From positions 1 to 7,635 of the forward strand of contig JACOWO010000073.1 in NCBI GenBank assembly GCA_016176745.1: a stretch of DNA of 7,635 bases, given 5' to 3'. The DNA comes from Nitrosopumilales archaeon. GTDB lineage: Archaea; Thermoproteota; Nitrososphaeria; Nitrososphaerales; Nitrosopumilaceae. A program made the translations under genes and the position numbers. Of this stretch, positions 1 to 5,562 are shown one piece after another (within the stretch, counting starts at the first letter, position 1; each line of letters begins with the position of its first letter). The notes below the pieces were generated by a model. It was not told the origin of the DNA. It worked only from the letters and a program-made list of their open reading frames with translations, and made no database searches.

Positions 1-11
1 CTGGCATCAAA

Positions 12-224
12 CTAGATGTGATCTGTTTTAAGCTCAGAAATTACTTCATCAAGGATTTGTAGCTCGCCTTGAACCGTATTTCTAAGCGAAATTACATTAT
101 CTTTTGATTCAGATGTTGTAAATTGTGGTATGCTTTGATTAATGGTCTCAAGCCTTTTTTGCTTGCGATCCCTATAGTTAGATAAAATATCTAAAGCCTT
201 TTGCTTGCTCACGCAATTGGTCAT
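12..224 (-). CDS. Small helical protein of unknown function
   Basis: I do not recognise this 70-residue protein. It begins MTNCVSKQKAL and is highly charged, with two probable amphipathic helices, about residues 5-30 (KQKALDILSNYRDRKQKR) and 44-68 (ending LDEVISELK), joined by a Ser/Thr-rich segment. There is no signal peptide, membrane segment or Cys/His metal site. I chose the ATG at 224 because the longer reading of the frame, to 269, would need a TTG start and adds no convincing sequence. The hydrophobic/charged periodicity looks coding. It is divergent from the HD hydrolase gene, so the two may share a control region. A coiled-coil or adaptor role is possible but only a guess. It could still be a spurious frame. 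Confidence 0.55.
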   Translation of the reverse strand: MTNCVSKQKALDILSNYRDRKQKRLETINQSIPQFTTSESKDNVISLRNTVQGELQILDEVISELKTDHI

Positions 225-352
225 TTTGATTACATTTAATGGTTTGTAATTGAGATGAGAAATTATCAAGCTCTTGAAACTTTTTCTTGATTAAAAATAA
301 TACAAAAGTTAATTGAGTTAAGAATTTGAATAGTTAAAATGAAAAACCACTC
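225..352. promoter_or_regulatory. Divergent intergenic region with candidate promoters
   Basis: This 128-base A+T-rich spacer separates the small minus-strand gene from the plus-strand HD hydrolase, so it should hold promoters for both. TATA-like stretches on the plus strand are TTAAAAATAA at 291-300 and GTTAATTGAG at 308-317. The second lies about 30 bases before an ATG at 339. No clear Shine-Dalgarno sequence precedes the hydrolase ATG at 353. The exact promoter positions are inferred from archaeal spacing rules only. Confidence 0.4.
265..291. repeat. Inverted TCAAG/CTTGA half-sites
   Basis: ATCAAG at 265-270 is followed after 2 bases by CTTGA at 273-277, and CTTGAT recurs at 286-291. This gives a tight inverted repeat (TCAAG-CT-CTTGA) and a wider one (ATCAAG...CTTGAT) sharing the left arm. 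It sits in the divergent spacer, where an operator for a dimeric regulator would be expected. The arms are short and the region is A+T-rich, so chance is a real alternative. Confidence 0.3.
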
Positions 353-356
353 ATGA
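339..356 (+). other. Five-codon upstream ORF overlapping the HD hydrolase start
   Basis: An ATG at 339 opens the reading frame MKNHS and stops at TGA 354-356, which overlaps the hydrolase ATG at 353-355 as ATGA. This is the overlap geometry seen between coupled genes in the cobalamin operon of this window. A TATA-like element near 308-317 would put a leaderless transcript start near this ATG. A frame this short arises easily by chance, so a role in coupling or attenuation is speculative. Confidence 0.2.
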
Positions 357-904
357 CAAAACTAGAAAAAGCCGAATTATTTGCAAAAGAAAAACATTCC
401 AAAATGACTAGAAAAGATGGAACCACGCCTTACTTTGTACACTTGGAATCTGTAGTTAGTAGACTAAAAAGTATGGGCATTGTAAATGAGGATGTTCTTT
501 GTGCGGCATTTCTTCATGATACTATGGAAGATACCAATACCAGCTTTGATGATATTTTTGAGCAGTTTGGACGAGATGTTGCAATTCTTGTCTCATCGCT
601 TTCAAAGGATGCAAAATTGCCTAAAAAAGAAAGAGAATCACAATATGTAACGCAGCTAAAAAATGCACCATTTGAGGCAAAATTAATCAAACTATGTGAT
701 ATTGCAGCTAACCTTTCTGATCTTAAAAATTCTGATTTATCAAAAACAAAGCGACTTAAAACTGTAAAAACAAAATTACATTATCTAAATATAATAAAAA
801 ACGAAATTATGGAAAACAAAGCTAACGTGCCTAGGATTCAAAGTATTATTGATGGAATAAACGATGTTTTAATTCATTACAAGCAAAAGCCAGTTTCCAT
901 TTAA
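353..904 (+). CDS. HD-domain (p)ppGpp/NADPH hydrolase, MESH1/SpoT type
   Basis: The 183-residue protein is a stand-alone HD-fold phosphohydrolase of the small alarmone hydrolase (MESH1) type. Family members are Mn-dependent and remove the 3'-pyrophosphate of (p)ppGpp; animal MESH1 also dephosphorylates NADPH. Visible motifs in order are a basic RKDGTTPYFVH segment (20-30, metal ligand H30), the HDTMED box (55-60, metal ligands H55 and D56, catalytic E59 and D60), FGRDVAILVSSLSKD (72-86), the LPKKERESQ segment (89-97) and IKLCDIAANLSDL (112-124, metal ligand D116). All expected catalytic residues are present and the length matches stand-alone MESH1 proteins. There is no synthetase, TGS or ACT domain. 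It has no membrane segment, so it should be cytosolic. It converges with ctaB. The substrate in this organism is not shown by sequence; other nucleotides are possible. Confidence 0.85.
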   Translation: MTKLEKAELFAKEKHSKMTRKDGTTPYFVHLESVVSRLKSMGIVNEDVLCAAFLHDTMEDTNTSFDDIFEQFGRDVAILVSSLSKDAKLPKKERESQYVTQLKNAPFEAKLIKLCDIAANLSDLKNSDLSKTKRLKTVKTKLHYLNIIKNEIMENKANVPRIQSIIDGINDVLIHYKQKPVSI

Positions 905-970
905 TGTTTTGACTAGAATTAGTTGTAAAAACTCAAAATTTGCTTATTCTACAAAACTAAAATTTTCTAA
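905..970. terminator. Convergent intergenic region with probable T-rich termination
   Basis: This 66-base A+T-rich gap lies between the stop codons of the HD hydrolase (plus) and ctaB (minus). Archaeal termination needs mainly T-rich runs. On the minus strand, just past the ctaB stop, there are runs such as AAATTTTGAGTTTTT; on the plus strand only a short TTTT near 907-910 is seen. I see no strong GC stem-loop. The terminator role is inferred from position. Confidence 0.3.
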
Positions 971-1912
971 TTATAATGCAGAATCAACCATCAATGCAAT
1001 AAACAAAACAGCAAGATATGGACTTGAAAACTTGAACAAAGTCCATGACGCTTTTTCAGATGGTTTTGCCATAACCCAAATCGATAAAATTACCATTAAA
1101 ACACCTGATGCAATTGCAGTATGCAGATAGACTTGGCCCATCATAGGCTTTCCGTCTTCCAAAGTCAAAAAGAAAGGCACAACAGAAAATAGTACCATCA
1201 TAAGTGTAGTTCCAGCTATTATCCTAACAGAATCTTTTTCAGATCTTACAGCAGTTAGCATTGGAACATTTACCTTGTTGTAATCTTCCTTAAAATGCAA
1301 AGTTAAAGCCCATATGTGCATTGGAATCCACACAAAAACAAGTGCTCCCATCATCAATCCAAGCGACCAAAGACCATCCATTGTTACTGCAACATATCCA
1401 ATCATTGCAGGAGCCCCGCCTGAGAATCCACCTAAAATTATGTTAGTCCAGCTTCTGCGCTTTAGCGTATAGCTATAAACCAAGATGTTATCAGCCAAAC
1501 CAAATGCCATAAGAGAGCCGGCAATTATTCCCTGCCAGAAACTTGTAGTATATGAGAGGCCAAACGAGCATGCAAGAGCAATTGTAGCCAAAACAAGACC
1601 AAAATCGCGTGCCTTCTCGGGGGGATAAATCCGCTTTGAGGGAAGTGGTCTGTTCTTTGTTCGTTCCATTATGGCATCAATATCTCTATCATGATAGTTT
1701 GTCAGGGTATTTGCAGCAGCAGATCCTGTGATTACCCCTACAAGCATAAGGGCCCAAGTAGCTGCCGAGATCTCAACTTGATAAATATTGGATGCAGTAA
1801 TTGCAGCTGCAAAAGTTGTAAAAACTAAAAGATACCAGATCTTTGGCTTTGTTACTTCATAGTATACCTTGATGCGAGACTCACTCTTTGTCTTTTGCAC
1901 CTTTTCTTCCAC
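971..1912 (-). CDS. ctaB: Protoheme IX farnesyltransferase (heme O synthase)
   Basis: The 313-residue integral membrane prenyltransferase of the UbiA superfamily adds the farnesyl group of farnesyl diphosphate to heme B to make heme O, a precursor of heme A for A-type terminal oxidases. The first Asp-rich site is NYHDRDIDAIMERTKNRPLP (72-91), the form typical of CtaB/CyoE rather than of quinone prenyltransferases. The second conserved stretch, WIPMHIWALTLHFKEDY (195-211) followed by VPML (216-219), is also diagnostic. About eight or nine hydrophobic segments are visible between residues 22 and 311. Length is normal. The start is GTG at 1912. An AAAGGATG sequence lies about 12 bases upstream and a TATA-like TTTAATTTT about 29 bases upstream, so a leaderless transcript is possible. 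It lies 38 bases after the Lrp-type gene on the same strand and could also be cotranscribed with it. Confidence 0.93.
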   Translation of the reverse strand: MEEKVQKTKSESRIKVYYEVTKPKIWYLLVFTTFAAAITASNIYQVEISAATWALMLVGVITGSAAANTLTNYHDRDIDAIMERTKNRPLPSKRIYPPEKARDFGLVLATIALACSFGLSYTTSFWQGIIAGSLMAFGLADNILVYSYTLKRRSWTNIILGGFSGGAPAMIGYVAVTMDGLWSLGLMMGALVFVWIPMHIWALTLHFKEDYNKVNVPMLTAVRSEKDSVRIIAGTTLMMVLFSVVPFFLTLEDGKPMMGQVYLHTAIASGVLMVILSIWVMAKPSEKASWTLFKFSSPYLAVLFIALMVDSAL

Positions 1913-1932
1913 GCTATATCGACATCCTTTCT

Positions 1933-1941
1933 AAAATTAAA
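1933..1941 (-). promoter_or_regulatory. Candidate TATA box for ctaB
   Basis: TTTAATTTT on the minus strand lies 21-29 bases before the GTG start, the spacing expected for leaderless archaeal transcription. The 38-base gap after the Lrp-type gene is long enough for an independent promoter. Spacing and A+T content are the only support. Confidence 0.3.
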
Positions 1942-1950
1942 TGTAGCACG

Positions 1951-2406
1951 CTACTCAGGCATAAATGGCATTGGCTTTTTACGCGTTTTCATCTCAATAA
2001 ATGACTCTGAGCTCTGTATGCCTTGAATTCTACCAATTTTTTCAGATAATAGCTTGTGCATCTCATCAAGTGTTTTTGCATGCATCGTAACTAAAACATC
2101 AAATCTTCCAGTAACTTCAGCAATCTCTGACACTCCAGCTATTTTGAACAACTCCTCAATTACATTATCGCGCATCTTTGTATCCATGTTTATTCCAGTT
2201 AGCGCCTTTACGTGATAGCCAAGCTCTGCGCTGTTTACCTCAATTGTAAATCGTTCAATTAGTTTTCGTTTGATTAACCGCTTTATCCTACTGTAAACAA
2301 CTGACGAGTTTACCTTGATCTTTTTTGAAAGTTTTGGGACAGATATTGCTGCATCTTGGCTGAGCTCAGATAAAATAATCAGATCAAGATTATCGATTTT
2401 TGCCAT
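1951..2406 (-). CDS. Lrp/AsnC family transcriptional regulator
   Basis: The 151-residue protein has the two-part layout of the Lrp/AsnC (feast/famine) family. An N-terminal winged helix-turn-helix (about 4-55; LDLIILSELSQDAAISVPKL, then recognition helix SSVVYSRIKRLIKRKLI) is followed by a RAM ligand-binding and oligomerisation domain (about 62-140) with the typical VTGRFDVLVTMHAKTLDEM segment (98-116). The C-terminus is short and basic, KTRKKPMPFMPE. Members usually bind DNA as dimers or octamers and often sense amino acids; the ligand here is unknown. The ATG at 2406 gives the normal family N-terminus. The gene lies between an asd-family gene and ctaB, so control of amino-acid metabolism or respiration genes is possible, but no target is shown. 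Autoregulation is common in the family, and a palindromic A+T element lies just upstream. Confidence 0.9.
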   Translation of the reverse strand: MAKIDNLDLIILSELSQDAAISVPKLSKKIKVNSSVVYSRIKRLIKRKLIERFTIEVNSAELGYHVKALTGINMDTKMRDNVIEELFKIAGVSEIAEVTGRFDVLVTMHAKTLDEMHKLLSEKIGRIQGIQSSESFIEMKTRKKPMPFMPE

Positions 2407-2437
2407 TAAAATCCCGCAATAGTTGTAAAGAATTACA

Positions 2438-2447
2438 TTATTAATAA
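2438..2447 (-). promoter_or_regulatory. Palindromic TATA-like element upstream of the Lrp gene
   Basis: TTATTAATAA is a perfect 10-base palindrome 32-41 bases before the Lrp-type ATG at 2406. At that distance it could be the TATA element of a transcript with a leader of about 10 bases, or an operator half-site for autoregulation. It lies in the 71-base gap after the asd-family gene, suggesting that the Lrp gene has its own promoter. A+T-only palindromes are common by chance here. Confidence 0.35.
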
Positions 2448-2477
2448 AGATATAATGAAATTTTTATGATTTTAGAC

Positions 2478-3557
2478 CTAGATTTTGCCTTTTTTGTATA
2501 GCATTTCTGCTAGCAGTACTGCACCCTTTGCTGATCCCATTTTTTTGTTGTGTGAGAACAGTACATACTTTATTCCATTGTCGAACAGATCTATAGTTTC
2601 CAGTCTACCGATGGTTGTTGTCATGCCATCGTTTACCTCGCGTTCAAGTCTTGGCTGTGGTCTTGTAGGATCATCATGGACTGCATAGTAATCTGGTGGT
2701 GCAGATGGAAGACCAGTCACGCTTATTTTTTTAGAATATTTCTCATACGACGCTTTCGCAGTTTTTGGATCAATTGGTTTTGACGTCTCGACAAAGACTG
2801 ATTCTGTATGTCCATCAAGGACTGGAACTCGCGTACAGGTACAGCTAACCTTGATATCGGCTGGAATTATCTTTCCGTCCTTTAGCTTGCCAAGAATCTT
2901 TGCAGTTTCTATCATTACCTTTTGTTCCTCTTTTGGAATGTATGGTATGATGTTGTCTGTAACATCCATTGCAGAAACGCCAGGCTCTCGTCCGGCACCT
3001 GATATTGCCTGCATTGATGTCATCAATACTCTTTTTGCTCCATACTTTTCATAAAGTGGCTTCATTGTTATTGCAAGGCCAGTTGTTGTGCAGTTTGGCA
3101 GTGGCGCAACAAAACCCTTCCATTTTCTATTTTTTCTTTGAGTATCTATTAGATCTGCTTGTTCGTCATTTATTCCTGGTATAAGAATTGGAACATCCTC
3201 TTCATATCGAAAAGCAGATGATGTACTGATTACAGGAACATCTTTTGCAAAGCGTTCCTCTATTTCTCTTGCAGCACCGCTTTCAATGGATGTAAAAACA
3301 AGATCAAGCTCATCGGCCTTTATCTCATTAACTGATCGTACCATCATATTTTTGATATACTCTGGAATCTGGCCTCCGACCTGCCACTTTGTGATTTCAC
3401 TAGCAGGATCCTTTATTGCATCAATGTACTTTTTTCCTGCAGATTTTTCAGATGCTGCAATCTGAGTTACCTCAAACCACGGATGGTCTTTTAGCGATAC
3501 TACAAATTCCTGGCCTACAGAGCCTGTTACACCAATTATTGCTACTCTTTTCTTCAC
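2478..3557 (-). CDS. asd: Aspartate-semialdehyde dehydrogenase family protein
   Basis: The protein is 359 residues from the chosen GTG. The family reduces aspartyl-4-phosphate to aspartate semialdehyde with NADPH, the branch point to lysine, threonine and methionine. Visible features are the nucleotide-binding GVTGSVGQ near the N-terminus (9-16), the catalytic-Cys motif PNCTTTG (154-160, Cys156), SGAGR (186-190), and RVPVLDGHTESV (243-254), which carries the catalytic His250. Length fits the archaeal/fungal-type enzyme. I chose GTG at 3557 rather than TTG at 3563 because it gives the N-terminus VKKRVAIIG directly before the Rossmann loop, and AAGGA lies 10 bases upstream. Malonyl-CoA and succinyl-CoA reductases of Sulfolobales are close relatives with the same catalytic Cys and His, so a role in the 3-hydroxypropionate/4-hydroxybutyrate cycle is not excluded. 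It is divergent from the cobalamin operon. Confidence 0.88.
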   Translation of the reverse strand: MKKRVAIIGVTGSVGQEFVVSLKDHPWFEVTQIAASEKSAGKKYIDAIKDPASEITKWQVGGQIPEYIKNMMVRSVNEIKADELDLVFTSIESGAAREIEERFAKDVPVISTSSAFRYEEDVPILIPGINDEQADLIDTQRKNRKWKGFVAPLPNCTTTGLAITMKPLYEKYGAKRVLMTSMQAISGAGREPGVSAMDVTDNIIPYIPKEEQKVMIETAKILGKLKDGKIIPADIKVSCTCTRVPVLDGHTESVFVETSKPIDPKTAKASYEKYSKKISVTGLPSAPPDYYAVHDDPTRPQPRLEREVNDGMTTTIGRLETIDLFDNGIKYVLFSHNKKMGSAKGAVLLAEMLYKKGKI

Positions 3558-3643
3558 AAACAAAAATTCCTTAAATTCAATTAATAATCCTTTAGTGAAA
3601 AAATACCAAAATACAATAATCCTAAGGCGTGTATTCTGAATCT
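3558..3643. promoter_or_regulatory. Divergent promoter region, asd and cobalamin operon
   Basis: This short A+T-rich region lies between the asd-family gene (minus) and the first cobalamin gene (plus). On the minus strand TTATTAATT (3579-3587) is 22-30 bases before the GTG at 3557. On the plus strand, AAAAATAC around 3599-3606 or ATACAATAAT (3611-3620) is suitably placed for starts at GTG 3629 or ATG 3644 respectively. No good Shine-Dalgarno sequence precedes either plus-strand start, which favours leaderless transcription. The region is too short for a cobalamin riboswitch. Confidence 0.45.
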
Positions 3644-4726
3644 ATGAAATTTAGATTGGAAGAAAGCATAGCAAGCCATTCTCCAGTCAAGCACGGCGGA
3701 TTATACTCGGTAAAAAACGTAGATTCTGCAGTAACAGACTTTAGCTCAAACATATCCCCGCTTGGATTTCCACCTCTTGTCAAAAAGGCGATAAAAAAAG
3801 AAATACAGTCACTTGATGTCTACCCAGATTCAGATTCTACAAAATTACGCTCGCACCTTGAATGGTATACAGGAATTTCAAGGGATCAGATTGTTGTTGG
3901 AAACGGGGCAACAGAGATAATTTACAATTTTTGCAGGGCGTTTCTTGGCAAAAAAACTTCGATTTTGATATCAATTCCAACCTTTGGAGAATATGAGGTA
4001 GCATGTAAGCTTGCCGGTTGTAAAATTTCATTTTTTAAAACGATGAATCTCAATGACTCACTTGATGACTTTATCAAAATTATTCCAAAAAGTGGTTGTA
4101 TTTTTTTATGCAACCCAAATAATCCAACAGGAGCCATAATGCCAAAATCTAAAATGCTTGAGATAATCAAAAATGCCAAGAAAAAAAATACACTAGTTTT
4201 TGTTGATGAATGCTTTATTGAGCTTGTCCCAAGTTCAAATGAATCAGTTACAAAGGCACTCAAAAAATTTGATAATCTCTTTGTTCTATGTTCTCTTACA
4301 AAATCATTTGGCCTTGCAGGAATAAGAATAGGTTATGGACTTGGAAGCAAGAAAATGATCTCGGTTCTAAATAAAATAAAAATTCCATGGAATGTAAGCG
4401 GACTAGCACAAAAGGCTGCAAGTGCAGCTCTGTGTCATAGCTTCTACTTGGATAAAACAAGAAATCTAATCAAAAAAGAATCAAAATATCTTTCTAGTTC
4501 TATTGCAAAAATGCCAAACTTTTCCTGCCATAACTCAGCTACAAACTTTATCCTGATAAAATCAAAAATAAAATCAAAAATACTGCAAAAAAAACTGCTT
4601 GCAAAAAAAATTCTTGTCAGAGACTGTAGCAACTTTAGGGGGCTAAATGATCAATACATTCGCATTGCAGTAAAGAACCACAAAGAAAATGTAAATCTGA
4701 TAAAAGCACTGGAGTCAATTAAATGA
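3644..4726 (+). CDS. cobD: Threonine-phosphate decarboxylase-like PLP enzyme (CobD/HisC fold)
   Basis: The 360-residue fold-type I PLP enzyme is related to histidinol-phosphate aminotransferase and L-threonine-O-3-phosphate decarboxylase. The latter makes (R)-1-aminopropan-2-O-phosphate, the linker between the corrin ring and the nucleotide loop. Motifs are HGG (17-19, typical of CobD), the GNGATEIIYNF cofactor region (86-96), NPNNPTG (157-163), VDECF (187-191, PLP-contacting Asp188), CSLTKSFGLAGIRIGY (216-231, Schiff-base Lys220), and YIRIAV (338-343) with Arg340 for the carboxylate. The CobD assignment rests on the HGG motif and on being first in a cobalamin operon; sequence alone would also allow HisC. 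GTG at 3629 is an alternative start five codons upstream. Its stop overlaps the cobQ start (ATGA). The gene is very rich in Lys codons and A-runs, with a 12-base tandem repeat near the C-terminal domain. Confidence 0.8.
   Translation: MKFRLEESIASHSPVKHGGLYSVKNVDSAVTDFSSNISPLGFPPLVKKAIKKEIQSLDVYPDSDSTKLRSHLEWYTGISRDQIVVGNGATEIIYNFCRAFLGKKTSILISIPTFGEYEVACKLAGCKISFFKTMNLNDSLDDFIKIIPKSGCIFLCNPNNPTGAIMPKSKMLEIIKNAKKKNTLVFVDECFIELVPSSNESVTKALKKFDNLFVLCSLTKSFGLAGIRIGYGLGSKKMISVLNKIKIPWNVSGLAQKAASAALCHSFYLDKTRNLIKKESKYLSSSIAKMPNFSCHNSATNFILIKSKIKSKILQKKLLAKKILVRDCSNFRGLNDQYIRIAVKNHKENVNLIKALESIK
4558..4581 (+). repeat. Perfect 12-base in-frame tandem repeat
   Basis: AAAATCAAAAAT occurs twice back to back and encodes the repeated peptide KSKIKSKI inside the CobD-like protein. 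Because the unit is a multiple of three the frame is kept. Two identical TGCAAAAAAAA stretches follow at 4584-4594 and 4600-4610, making the whole stretch low in complexity and prone to slippage. Confidence 0.7.
4711..4714 (+). promoter_or_regulatory. Ribosome binding site for cobQ
   Basis: GGAG lies 8 bases before the cobQ ATG at 4723, inside the last codons of the CobD-like gene. It supports this start and translation by reinitiation at the ATGA overlap. Confidence 0.5.
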
Positions 4727-5562
4727 AATCACTCATGATTCAGGGAACATCATCTGGTGCTGGCAAGACAACGCTTGTTACTGCGCTTTGCAGAATTTTT
4801 TCAAAAAAAGGATACAACGTTGCTCCATTCAAATCGCAAAACATGTCAAACTATTCCTACAAGACAAAAGAGTTTGAGATTTCACGTGCGCAGGCAATTC
4901 AGGCAGTTGCAGCACGCGCAGAAATCACGCCTGATATTAACCCGATTCTGCTAAAGCCGCTTGGAAACTATCGAAGCTCGGTATTTTTGCATGGCAAGTT
5001 CTACAAAAACATGCATGCAACTGAATACTACAAAAAGTTTGCACTCACAAAGGGGCTTGCCGCAGCTACTCACTCTCTTAACAAACTTCATAGGTTAAAC
5101 GACTTTGTAATAATTGAAGGAGCAGGTTCTCCATCTGAAATCAATTTAGAAAAATATGATATTGCAAATATGAGAATTGCAAAAAAGGCAAACTCGCCTG
5201 TTTTGCTTGTTACAGATATTGACAGGGGCGGATCGTTTGCAAGTATAATTGGAACGATGACACTTCTTGATAAAAAATACCGACATTTTGTAAAAGGATT
5301 TGTGATAAACAAGTTTCGTGGGGATCTTGATATTTTAAAACCTGCGTTTCAAAAACTAAAAAAAAAGACTGGAAGGCCAATTCTTGGAACAATTCCTATG
5401 GCAAAGTTTGCATTGCCTGAGGAGGATTCGCTAGGAGTCAAGGCAAGACACATGGTCTGGAACAAAAAAAACTTGAAAAAGATCAACTCAGAAATTGAGA
5501 AGCTAAGTAAATTAGTAGAAAAAAGTCTAAACATAAAAGAAATAGAGAGAATGATAAGATGA
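4723..5562 (+). CDS. cobQ: Cobyric acid synthase, ligase domain only (no GATase domain)
   Basis: Cobyric acid synthase amidates the b, d, e and g side chains of adenosylcobyrinic acid a,c-diamide, using ATP and glutamine. This 279-residue protein contains the complete dethiobiotin synthetase-like ligase domain: P-loop GTSSGAGKTT (8-17), APFKSQNMS (34-42), NPILLKP (73-79), IEGAGSPSEINL (131-142), TDIDRGGSFAS (164-174), NKFRGD (196-201) and LPEEDS (231-236). Typical CobQ/CbiP proteins are near 480-510 residues, with a C-terminal class I-like glutaminase carrying Cys and His. That half is absent; after LPEEDS there is only a charged helical tail of about 43 residues (KINSEIEKLSKLVEKSLNI). The stop forms an ATGA overlap with cbiB, and no GATase-like sequence follows in any frame, so this is an intact short gene rather than a visible frameshift. 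The family call is firm, but how ammonia is supplied is unknown. Confidence 0.9.
   Translation: MKSLMIQGTSSGAGKTTLVTALCRIFSKKGYNVAPFKSQNMSNYSYKTKEFEISRAQAIQAVAARAEITPDINPILLKPLGNYRSSVFLHGKFYKNMHATEYYKKFALTKGLAAATHSLNKLHRLNDFVIIEGAGSPSEINLEKYDIANMRIAKKANSPVLLVTDIDRGGSFASIIGTMTLLDKKYRHFVKGFVINKFRGDLDILKPAFQKLKKKTGRPILGTIPMAKFALPEEDSLGVKARHMVWNKKNLKKINSEIEKLSKLVEKSLNIKEIERMIR

Noticed and set aside
225..269. N-terminal extension of the small minus-strand protein to TTG 269
   Set aside because: It needs a TTG start and adds 15 residues without recognisable features, while an ATG is available at 224.
909..1130. Plus-strand open frame of 73 codons after the HD hydrolase
   Set aside because: It would start with TTG, lies mostly antisense to the C-terminal part of ctaB, and its translation shows no family features.
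2485..3184. Plus-strand open frames antisense to asd
   Set aside because: They are shadows of the strongly supported asd-family gene, with no motifs of their own.
3558..3643. Possible cobalamin riboswitch before the B12 operon
   Set aside because: The gap to the divergent asd gene is far too short for a B12 aptamer, and no B12-box-like GC-rich stems are visible.
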